NCBI GenBank assembly: GCA_023418705.1
Contig: JAEZYZ010000062.1
Coordinates: forward strand, 1-64,000
Direction: 5' to 3'
DNA length: 64,000 bases
Source of the DNA: Pseudomonadota bacterium
Lineage (GTDB): Bacteria > Myxococcota_A > Polyangia > Polyangiales > Polyangiaceae
A model generated the notes under the pieces. It was not told the DNA's origin and did no database searches. It saw only the letters and a list, made by a program, of their open reading frames with translations. The translations under genes and the position numbers were made by a program. Shown piece after piece: positions 27,893-36,400 of this stretch; the stretch's first letter is position 1; each line of letters starts with the position of its first letter.

Positions 27893-29095
27893 TCAGAGAT
27901 CGAGCGGCCTTGGCGAGAGCGTCAGACCGACGAAGCCCGCCCAGATCGGCTCGAACCCTTGGTCGTCGAGGACGCCGCCGATCTCGAAGTCCTGCCAGAC
28001 CACCGATAGGCCGGTGTCCACGGAGAGCTCTGGGGCAATCTGGTAGATGGCGCCGACGGAGGCGCCGTAGCTGGTGAGCGAGACCTCGCTGTTGCCGCCC
28101 AGCGAGCGTGTCCCGGAGGTCGAGCCAACCAGGGTCCAAAAGCCACGGGTGCGGCTCACCGCGGCGCTCCACAGCACCCGCTGGTCGACGCCGCCCGTCG
28201 TTCGATCGACGACGGGGGACACGCTGACGTTGAAGGTCAGGCCGAACCGATCGAGCTCGCGCGCCACCGAATAATCCATGCCGGCGCTGCCCGCCGGAAG
28301 GAGCTGAGTGTCGCCGCCGGGGAGATCGTCGTCCTCGAACCGGGTCCACGCCAGCCCGGCACCGACCGACCCGGTCCAGGTCGTGCTGAAGCGGTGCGAC
28401 CAGACCTCCTCCAGGCTCACGATGACGGCCTTCTCGTCCGGCTCGGTCACCGAGTAGCGCCCGTCGAGTCGCGTCGACAGGCCGTCGTTACGGCTGAGCG
28501 CGTAGCCGAGCCCGACGCCGCCGTAGCCCTGCCGCTGCAGCGGGTAGGCCGCGCGGGAGACGTTGTTCAGGCCGCCGCTGACCGAATACCCAACGAACTC
28601 CGACAGCCCCCAGCGGCGCGACAGCACGTGGCTGAGGCCGAGGGAAGTGTTCGAGGAGCCGATGCGCACCACCTGGTCGACCGCGCGGGTCTGGGTGACC
28701 GACGGATCGGGGGGCGGCGTGGTGGGATCGGGGCTCTCGGCGGGTGCTTCGGGGGCGGAGAGCGTCAGCGCGTCGAGCCGCAGGTTGCGGCGCCCATAGC
28801 CCGCCGACTGCATGAGCGAGAGGGTCGTCCTGCGGAAGCGGAGGTTGGCGGCCGCCGTCAGGTTGTGGAACACCACGAGCTCGGCGTCGGGATCCTGGAA
28901 CGAGAACAGCGTGATCGTCGGCGCGTAGGTGAGGGAGTACGAGGTTCGGGGCGTGGTGAGCGCCAGGGTCACCGAAGGGCTCGTCTGGGCGTCGAAGTCG
29001 AGCTCACCATCGAATTCACGCCCGCGCAGCTCCGTGCGGTCTGCGGCGCCAAGCGTCAGCGCCTGCGCCAAGATGGGAGCGAAGAGCGGCAGCAT
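27893..29095 (-). CDS. Outer-membrane beta-barrel protein, probable OPX partner (Wzp-like)
   Basis: A 400-residue protein with a short signal-like N-terminus (MLPLFAPILAQALTLGAAD) and then alternating polar/hydrophobic strands rich in Ser, Thr, Tyr and Gly across the whole length (for example LALTTPRTSYSLTYAPTITL), typical of a barrel of 16-18 strands. It begins 20 bp after the OPX gene, preceded by GGGAG. In Myxococcus, short OPX proteins lacking an outer-membrane pore work with adjacent barrel proteins, and this pair has that arrangement. The identification is from pattern and context, not from a recognised motif. Confidence 0.7.
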   Translation of the reverse strand: MLPLFAPILAQALTLGAADRTELRGREFDGELDFDAQTSPSVTLALTTPRTSYSLTYAPTITLFSFQDPDAELVVFHNLTAAANLRFRRTTLSLMQSAGYGRRNLRLDALTLSAPEAPAESPDPTTPPPDPSVTQTRAVDQVVRIGSSNTSLGLSHVLSRRWGLSEFVGYSVSGGLNNVSRAAYPLQRQGYGGVGLGYALSRNDGLSTRLDGRYSVTEPDEKAVIVSLEEVWSHRFSTTWTGSVGAGLAWTRFEDDDLPGGDTQLLPAGSAGMDYSVARELDRFGLTFNVSVSPVVDRTTGGVDQRVLWSAAVSRTRGFWTLVGSTSGTRSLGGNSEVSLTSYGASVGAIYQIAPELSVDTGLSVVWQDFEIGGVLDDQGFEPIWAGFVGLTLSPRPLDL

Positions 29096-29115
29096 CGGGT
29101 GCTCCCGGCGGCCGA

Positions 29116-29715
29116 CTACTCGGCAACGACGACGTCGCCCGACTGCAGCTTGAAGCGCTGGACGTGCTGCGCTCCGCGCAGAATGTCCACGTAGTCGAAG
29201 CGAATGCGCTGTCCGTCACGCAAGACGTACACGGCCGTCTCGTCGGCGAACTCGGTCAAGCCGCCGGCCTCGGCCATGGCGTCGATCAGGCGCGCGGGGG
29301 GCGGCAGCGCGAAGCGCCCGGTCTCTCGCACTTCCCCGAGCACGGTGACCTGAACGGTCGACTCCTCGATCACGACGATGACGTGGGGCTCCGCCACGAA
29401 CGGCTTCAGCAGCTGCTCGAGCTCGCGAGCGGCGGCCGACGGGAGCTTGCCCGCGAGCTGCTGCTCGCCCAGAAGCGGGATGGCCACGAGCCCGTCGCTT
29501 CGGACCCGCGCTCGCACGGACATGGGCTCCTGACCGAAGACGCGGACGCTCACGACGTCTCCAGGGCGGATGACCTCGGGGTGGATGGGCGCCGCCGCGG
29601 GCTGATAGCTCTCCGCGCGGACGTAGGTGCCGCTGCCGCGGCAAGCCGCCATGAAAAACGCGGCGCCCGCCACCAACAAGAGAAGGCCGTGCCGGAGTCG
29701 AAGCTGGTGACGCAT
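29116..29715 (-). CDS. Polysaccharide export (OPX/Wza-type) lipoprotein
   Basis: A 199-residue periplasmic lipoprotein. Signal peptide LLLLVAGAAFFMAAC has the acylated Cys25. A polysaccharide-export (Poly_export) domain at about 45-120 (IRPGDVVSVRVFGQEP) is followed by an SLBB domain (VTVLGEVRETGRFALPP). It is much shorter than E. coli Wza and lacks the C-terminal helix that forms the outer-membrane pore, so it must rely on a separate barrel, most likely the next gene. ATG at 29715 is preferred because the lipobox follows at the right distance; the frame opens at 29754. Confidence 0.88.
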   Translation of the reverse strand: MRHQLRLRHGLLLLVAGAAFFMAACRGSGTYVRAESYQPAAAPIHPEVIRPGDVVSVRVFGQEPMSVRARVRSDGLVAIPLLGEQQLAGKLPSAAARELEQLLKPFVAEPHVIVVIEESTVQVTVLGEVRETGRFALPPPARLIDAMAEAGGLTEFADETAVYVLRDGQRIRFDYVDILRGAQHVQRFKLQSGDVVVAE

Positions 29716-30002
29716 GCGAAATTCCATCGTGGCTGATCGGGCGGATGAAAACATGGAATCGCGGCGTGGGCAATCGCCCGGAGGGCGCGCCGGAGCCGAT
29801 CGTTCGGGCGGTCTCGAGCTCCCGAGCCGGGTCGGGGAACCGGCCCGCCCGCGCTCATCCGGAGGCGGCTCCGCGCCGCCCGAGAGCGCGCCCGAGCATC
29901 ACCCGAGCATCAGGGGGATCGCTTTGCCTCGCCTTCGAGCGTGATCTAGCGTTTACTGTTTTGGGGGCACGCGTCTCCCGCCACCCTGAGCCCGACCCAT
30001 CG

Positions 30003-31187
30003 ATGTTAGCTCTCGACGTCCTGCTGATGGCTGCCAGCGCGCCTCTCGTGTGCTTCGCGGCCTACCTGTGCCTGCTCGCGCTCCTGGCTCGCAGAAATCC
30101 CGAAGCGTCCGGCTCGGGAACGACCCGCTTCGCCGTCGTCGTGCCGGCACACGACGAGGAGCTCGGCATCACGCGTACCGTCGAGAGCCTCTTGGCGCTC
30201 GACTACGACGCGGACCGGTTCGAAATCGTGGTGGTGGCCGACAACTGCAGCGATCGGACGGCCGAGCTCGCCGCGGCGGCCGGCGCCCGGGTCCTCGTTC
30301 GGCAGCACGCCACCGAGCGGGGCAAGGGCTACGCGCTGAACTTCGCCTTCGAGCGGTTGATGGAGGAGCAGCGGTTCGATGCCTTCGTGGTCGTCGACGC
30401 GGACACGGGCGTCTCGCCGAACTTGCTCACCGCGGTCGCCGCTCGGCTGGAGCGAGGCGCCCACGCCGTGCAGGCGCATTACCGGGTCCAGAACCCGATG
30501 GATTCCTGGCGCACGCGCCTGATGGTGCTCGCCCTGGCGCTGTTTCACGACGTGCGGTCGCTGGCGCGGGAGCGGCTCGGGCTCTCGGTGGGGCTGCGCG
30601 GCAACGGCATGGCGTTCTCCAGAGCGCTCTTGGAGCGAGTGCCGCACACGGCGTTCTCGATCGTGGAAGATCTGGAGTACGGCATCCGCATCGGTATGGA
30701 GGGCTACCGCGTCCACTACGCCGAGGAGGCGGCCGTCTTCGGCGACATGGTGGCGGGCGAGCGGGACTCTCGATCGCAGCGAGAGCGCTGGGAGGCCGGG
30801 CGGCGCGCCATCCGCCGGCAGCTCGCCGGACCCTTGCTGGTGCGCGCGCTGAAGACGCGCGACCCGGTGCTCTTCGACCTGGCGATGGACCTCCTGGTGC
30901 TCCCGCTGGCGGCGCTGGCGGGCTGGGTCGCGCTCGGCCTCGGCGCGGCGGGGGCGTCGGTGGCGCTGCTCGCGCGCCCGGTGTGGCTGATCGCGCCTTG
31001 GGCGGCGGCCGCGGCGGCGATGACCGTGTATGTCGGGCGCGGCATCTCGATCTCCGGCTTGGGGATGCGGGGGGTCGCGGCCTTGCTGTGGGCTCCCGTC
31101 TACCTGATCTGGAAAGTGGCCTTGCGCATCCGTAGCCTGGGTGCGTCGCAGCGCGAGTGGGTCCGGACGGCACGCGCAGGGAAGTAG
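30003..31187 (+). CDS. Family 2 processive-type glycosyltransferase with membrane segments
   Basis: A 394-residue GT-A glycosyltransferase. An N-terminal membrane segment (about 2-28) is followed by the catalytic domain: VVVPAHDEELG, VVADNCSDRT, FVVVDADTGVSPN with the metal-binding DxD, then ED in SIVEDLEYG and QRERW (residue order as in cellulose/hyaluronan synthase relatives). Two or three membrane segments lie at the C-terminus. It may make the polymer backbone or act as an inner-membrane transferase on lipid-linked sugars. ATG at 30003 is chosen; the open frame begins 86 codons earlier but that stretch is intergenic. It is nine bases upstream of the polymerase-like gene. Confidence 0.88.
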   Translation: MLALDVLLMAASAPLVCFAAYLCLLALLARRNPEASGSGTTRFAVVVPAHDEELGITRTVESLLALDYDADRFEIVVVADNCSDRTAELAAAAGARVLVRQHATERGKGYALNFAFERLMEEQRFDAFVVVDADTGVSPNLLTAVAARLERGAHAVQAHYRVQNPMDSWRTRLMVLALALFHDVRSLARERLGLSVGLRGNGMAFSRALLERVPHTAFSIVEDLEYGIRIGMEGYRVHYAEEAAVFGDMVAGERDSRSQRERWEAGRRAIRRQLAGPLLVRALKTRDPVLFDLAMDLLVLPLAALAGWVALGLGAAGASVALLARPVWLIAPWAAAAAAMTVYVGRGISISGLGMRGVAALLWAPVYLIWKVALRIRSLGASQREWVRTARAGK

Positions 31188-31196
31188 GCGCGGGGC

Positions 31197-32732
31197 ATGG
31201 CGGCGGTCACGGCGGCGCTGGGAGCGGCACGCGCACGGAGCATCCCGCGGGACGCGTTCTTGTGGCCGTCCATCCTGATCGTGCTGCTGATCTTCGTCGG
31301 GTGTTGGATCGCCGATCAGGTCGGGTCCAACGTCCTCATCTTCGCGGTCCTCTGGGGACCTTTGCTGTATCGCTACGTCCTGGCGGCGCCCGTGCACCTG
31401 TCGGCGCGGGTGATGTTCCTGCTCGCGCTGGTGCTGGAGCCGCCCGCGGAGCAGCCCGGCTACGGCTACTGGACGTCGGTGCTCGCGCCGGCCAGCCAGA
31501 TCTACTACGACGCCCTCAAGGCCTGGGCGGGGATCCCCGGCCTGTCGTTTTCGCTCTACACGCTGCTGTGCCTGGTGCTGTACTTCCGGGCGACGCGCGG
31601 CCGCAAGGCGCCGGGGTATGTCGCGCCGCCGCCGGAGGCGGTGAAGGCCGTCAAGCTCTGGTTGCTCGCGCTGACGCTGCTCTTGATCTGGGGCCTGATC
31701 CGCGGCGGCAACGGCAAGGCCGCGTTTTTCCAGCTTCAGCACCTGTACACGCTGGGGTTTTGCGCGCTGGCGTTCTTGCACGCGCTGCGCGGTCCGGCAG
31801 ATCTGCGAGCCCTCGGGACGATCGTGGTGGTGGCGGCCATCACCAAGGGTCTGCTGGTCGGGTGGGTGTACTACGTCGTCTGCGCCCCGATGGGGTTGAA
31901 GCCGTTTTACGCCACGACCCACTCCGACTCGGTGACCTTCGCGATGTGCATCATCATCCTGGCCACGCGCTTGTTCGAAGAGCGCGACGGGCGGAGCCTG
32001 CGCCTGTTCCTGTGCATCGTGCCGTTCATCGTGATGGCGATCGTGATGAACAACCGGCGCCTCGCCTTCGTCGGCGTGGGCTTCGGGGTGGTGACGACCT
32101 ACGCGGTGATGAAATCAGGCCGCCTCAAGCGAAAGATCGCGCGCATCGCCCTGGCGCTCGCCCCGCTGGTGGTCGTCTACGTGAAGGTGGGCGGCCACTC
32201 GACGAACCCGCTGTTTGCGCCGGCGGCGATGGTCAACTCCGCCCTCAGCGGGACCGACAGCTCGTCGATCACCCGCGACATCGAGAACTACAACCTGATC
32301 TTCACCATGAACCAGCAGGGCCGGATCTTGGGCACGGGGTTCGGTCACGAGTACATCGAAGCCGTCCGGGCCGACGACATTTCCCAGGCCTTCGCGCTTT
32401 ATCGCTACATCCCGCACAACAGCGTGCTCTGGCTGTGGAGCTTCGGCGGGCTGATCGGGTTCACGGCGCTGTGGATGGTCTACCCGCTCTTGGCGTACTT
32501 CGGGGCGCGGGGCTACCACGGCAGCCTGGATCCGATCGAGCGCGCCGCGGGGCTGACGACGCTGGCCGGCGCCATGACCCTGATGGCGCAAAATTGGGGG
32601 GACATGGGCTTGCAGAGCTACACGAGCCTGACGGTGTTCGGCATCTGCTACGCGGTGGCGGCCAAGTTGTGCATGGCCGCCGACAGCCGCCGCGCCAGCG
32701 CGCCCGCCGCCACGGCGAGCGTCGCGCGTTGA
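31197..32732 (+). CDS. O-antigen ligase/Wzy polymerase-like membrane protein
   Basis: A 511-residue inner-membrane protein with about ten to twelve hydrophobic segments and one larger loop at about 335-410 (GTDSSSITRDIENYNLIFTM, then HNSVLWLWSF), as in the periplasmic loop of Wzy/WaaL proteins. The sequence MNNRRLAFVGVGFG is the usual basic turn preceding that loop. It should polymerise lipid-linked repeat units in the periplasm. Ligase and polymerase cannot be separated by sequence, but the Wzx, OPX and priming genes nearby favour polymerase. It follows the GT2 gene by nine bases. Confidence 0.8.
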   Translation: MAAVTAALGAARARSIPRDAFLWPSILIVLLIFVGCWIADQVGSNVLIFAVLWGPLLYRYVLAAPVHLSARVMFLLALVLEPPAEQPGYGYWTSVLAPASQIYYDALKAWAGIPGLSFSLYTLLCLVLYFRATRGRKAPGYVAPPPEAVKAVKLWLLALTLLLIWGLIRGGNGKAAFFQLQHLYTLGFCALAFLHALRGPADLRALGTIVVVAAITKGLLVGWVYYVVCAPMGLKPFYATTHSDSVTFAMCIIILATRLFEERDGRSLRLFLCIVPFIVMAIVMNNRRLAFVGVGFGVVTTYAVMKSGRLKRKIARIALALAPLVVVYVKVGGHSTNPLFAPAAMVNSALSGTDSSSITRDIENYNLIFTMNQQGRILGTGFGHEYIEAVRADDISQAFALYRYIPHNSVLWLWSFGGLIGFTALWMVYPLLAYFGARGYHGSLDPIERAAGLTTLAGAMTLMAQNWGDMGLQSYTSLTVFGICYAVAAKLCMAADSRRASAPAATASVAR

Positions 32733-32749
32733 ATGTCGCCAGGCGCCCG

Positions 32750-32920
32750 TCAGTGCAGCCGCGGGTACAAGTACAAGAGGCCAAACAGGTAGAAGGCGCA
32801 GTACGCCGTCATCCACTTGAGCGTGAACTTGAACCCATCCTGCCGGCGTTCGAAGCGCGCTGCCCGGATCGGGATGATCAGCGCCATGAACATGATCGAG
32901 AGCAAGAGGAGCTTCTGCAT
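32750..32920 (-). CDS. Small two-helix membrane protein (56 residues)
   Basis: A short open frame of 56 residues beginning MQKLLLLSIMFMALIIPIRA and ending CAFYLFGLLYLYPRLH. Two hydrophobic helices flank a basic loop with Arg and Lys (AARFERRQDGFKF), predicting an inner-membrane hairpin with the loop in the cytoplasm. It is convergent with the Wzy-like gene, 17 bp apart. No ribosome-binding site is obvious, but the amino-acid pattern is not that of a random frame. Function is unknown; it may assist the polysaccharide machinery. Confidence 0.6.
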   Translation of the reverse strand: MQKLLLLSIMFMALIIPIRAARFERRQDGFKFTLKWMTAYCAFYLFGLLYLYPRLH

Positions 32921-33457
32921 GGCTGGCGACCGTGATCATGACGTCAGCGCGGGTCGACGGCAACGGTCTCCTTGGCGACGGCAGCGCGATGAGCGCTGCT
33001 TGATTTTCGTTCACAGGAAGGAACGGAAGGACGGAAGATTCTGGGAGTTCGGACCGACGACGTCGGCCCCCCCTTCCGAGCTTCCGCTCTCCTATGAAAA
33101 CGAGGTCCGAAGTACGCACCACGAGCGCCCTTGAATTTTTCACAGGAAGGGCGGAAGAGCAGAAGATTTTGGGATTGGGGATGAGGTCCGAAGCGGGCGT
33201 GGGTGCGTGGGTCGTCACAGCGATTCACGTCGCGCCGGTCGAATCGACGCCGATCGGGGACCGACGACCTCGGTCCCCCTTCCGATCTTCCGACCTTTCT
33301 GTAAACAATCTCCGAGCCAGACTGGTCGACACAGCTCGCTGTCTCGGTCGTGAAATCCGTTTTTCACCGACTCGAGGTGGGCCGAAGGCCCTGATGGTCT
33401 TCCTGTGCTGATCTCCGATCGAGACCCTCGACGCACCTCGCTGTCTCAGCGAGGCGC
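32921..33457. repeat. Intergenic region with purine-rich inverted repeat family
   Basis: In this gene-free 537-bp stretch the motif ACAGGAAGGNNCGGAAG recurs. Direct copies begin at about 33012 and 33141 (each continuing to AAGATTNTGGGA), and inverted copies lie at about 33078-33105 and 33279-33305. They form two inverted-repeat pairs, each near a GTCGG or CCGACGAC block. No open frame here has coding character. It is probably a dispersed repeat family or a folded RNA end after the NRPS gene. Confidence 0.6.
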
Positions 33458-36400
33458 TCACGGCCGCCGGCGGCGATCGAGCATGGCCTGGCGCAGCCGC
33501 TGTCGCTCGGCGCCGCGCTCGGCGCTTTGGTCGAGCGCCCCGGTCGAGGCGGCGTCGCCTTCGGCCAGAAAGCGCGCCAGACCCCGGATCGTGGGGTACC
33601 GGAACAGGTCGACCAGCTGCAGCGGGCGGCTGACCTTCGGCTTCAACTTGCCGAGCAGCTGGACGGTGAGCAGGGAGTGGCCGCCGAGATCGAAGAAGTT
33701 GTCGTCCACGCCCACCGCGGGCAGCTTCAGCACCTCGCGCCACATCTCGGCGATGAGCAGCTCGTGCTCGCTGCTCGGCCGCTCGCGCTCCGCCAGCGGC
33801 GCCTTCTGTTGCTGCTCGGGTGCCGGCAGGGCGTTGCGATCGAGCTTCTTGTTGGGCGTCTGCGGGAACGCGGTCATCGGCACGATCGCGGCCGGCAGCA
33901 TGTAGTCCGGGAGGCGCTCGGCCAGGTGTTGCTTGAGCGCGCTCGTGTCGACGCCGCCGCCGTCGGGGATGACGTAGGCCACCAGGCGCTTGTCGCCTTG
34001 CGTGTCCTCTCGGGCGAGCACGACCGCCTGACGCACCGCCGGGTGCTCGGTCAACAGGGCCTCGATCTCGCCGAGCTCGATCCGGTAGCCGCGGATCTTG
34101 ACCTGGTGGTCGGCTCGACCGCGGTAGCGTAGAACGCCGCTTGGATCGACGGTCGCGACGTCTCCCGTGCGGTAGGCGCGCGCGCCCGGGCGGAAGGGGT
34201 GGGCGACGAACCGGCTCGCCGTGAGCTCGGGCCGGCCGAGGTAGCCGCGGGTCACGCCGTCGCCGGCGATCAAGAGCTCGCCGTCTTCGCCGGGGGGCAG
34301 CAGGTTGCCGCAGCGGTCGACCACGAACGCCTCTTGATTGTGCAAGGGGCGTCCAATCGGGATGTCGGTCGAGGACTCGGTGACCTCGTGCGAGGTCGAC
34401 CACACCGTCGTCTCGGTCGGACCGTAGACGTTGATGAGCCTGCCTGGGAGCGCTCGCCGCAGGTCAGCAGCCAGCGCGCCGCCGAGCGCCTCCCCGCCGA
34501 CCAGCAGCGTCTGCAGCTCCCCCAAGCGCGCGCGCGTCTCGTCGTCGCCGACCAACATGCTGGCCATCGAGGGCGTGCACTGCAGGTGGGTGACGCCATG
34601 CCGCTCGATGAGCTCCGCCAGCGTGGCATCCGCTTCGTCCACGTCGCTGTTGCAGCGAGCGTGCACCTCCGCCAAAAGCGGCAGGTTCTGCAGCACCTGA
34701 TCGGTGGGGACCCCGAAGTCGATCAGGCAGGCGATTTCGTCGACGTCGGATCGCCGCACGGCGTCGACGATGCCGAGCGCCGATTCCACGCTGCCGAACA
34801 GCCCGCTGGTCGCGTAATACCGCTCGAAGGCATGATCGAGCAGCGCGTCCATCTCCTCGGCGCTGAGGTTGTCGGTGGTGAAGGAGCCGCCGTCGAGCCG
34901 GTGTTTGAAGGCCGGGAACGACCAGGCGGCTTCTTTGATCAAGCCGACGGAGGTCCGCAGGTACTGCTTCATGGGCTCGCGGACCGCGCGCTTCACCGCC
35001 TCGTCGCTCTCCCCCACGAAGGTGTGGAGCATGAGCGACACGGTGCCGCGCCCGGGGTGACCCGCTTCGGTCCAGGCCTTGCGATAGATCCGAACCTTCT
35101 CGGTCAAATCGGCGAACGACTGACCGAGCAAGTGGGTCAACAGGTTGGCGCCGATGCGCCCCGCTCGCTCGAACGTCTCGGGGCTGCCTGCCGCGGTCAC
35201 CCAGACGGGCAGCTCCTTCTGCACCGGGCGGGGCAGCGTGCCGATGACCACCTCGCGCCCCTCTCCATTTCGGAAGGGCAACCGCTCTCCGCGCCAGAGG
35301 CGGCGCACCGTCTCGATCGCCTCGAACATGCCGTCTTTGCGGTCGGCAAACCCCTCCGGGCGGATGCAGAAATCATTCGGCTGCCAGCCCGAGGCGAACG
35401 AAATCCCGACGCGGCCGTTCGACAGGTTGTCCACCAGCGCCCAGTCCTCCGCGATGCGGATCGGCGAGTGCAGCGGCGAGACACAGCTGCCGGCCCGCAG
35501 CGCCACGCGCTTGGTGATCATCGCCAGCGCCGCGTTCGTCACGGCGGGGTTCGGATAGAGGCCGCCGAAGGCGTGGAAGTGCCGCTCTGGCGTCCACACG
35601 GCGACAAACCCGTTTTCGTCGGCGAAGCGCGCCCCTTCGGTCAACAGCCGATAGCGATCGCCGCCTTGGGCGTTCTCGTCGGCGGAGAAGTAGAACGCCG
35701 AGAAGTCGACGCGGCGCGCGTTCTTGGCCCCCGCGGACACCGTGCCCGAGGAGACGACCACGTGAAAGCCGTGGGTCAACGTCCAGAGCAGCTCGAGCAC
35801 CGAGATGTCGAAGGACAGGCTCGTGACCGCCAGCCAGGTCCCCGGCTTCTCGGGCCGGAGCACCTCATCCATGCCGCGGAAGAAGTTGACCACGTTGCGG
35901 TGCTCCACCATTACGCCCTTGGGGCGCCCCGTGGAGCCCGACGTGTAGATGACGTAGGCCAGGTGATGGCCTTCGACGCCGCTCTGGGGCGGGCTCGCTG
36001 CACCGTCGTCGACGCTCCCGTCGTCCACGACGATCTTGTCCAGGCGACCCAGACCGCTCCGGCCTTGGTGCGCTCGGTCGGTCAGCAAGAGCGTGAGCGC
36101 TGCGTCTTCGATCACCAGCCGGAGGCGCTCCTCGGGGTAGCGCGGATCCAGCGGGACGTACGCGCCGCCTGCCTTGTGGATGGCCAGGAGGCTCACCAGC
36201 AGGTGCACGCTCCGATCCATGAAGACGCCGACCAGCGTGTCGGGCCCGACCCCGCGCTGCTGCAGCCGATGCGCCAAGGCGTTGGCGCGGGCGTCGAGCT
36301 CGGCGTAGGTCAGGGTCACGCCGCGGGCGGTCACCGCCGGTCGATCCGGCGTCCGCGCGGCTTGCGCGGCGATCAGCACGTGCAGGCACGCGGGACCGTC

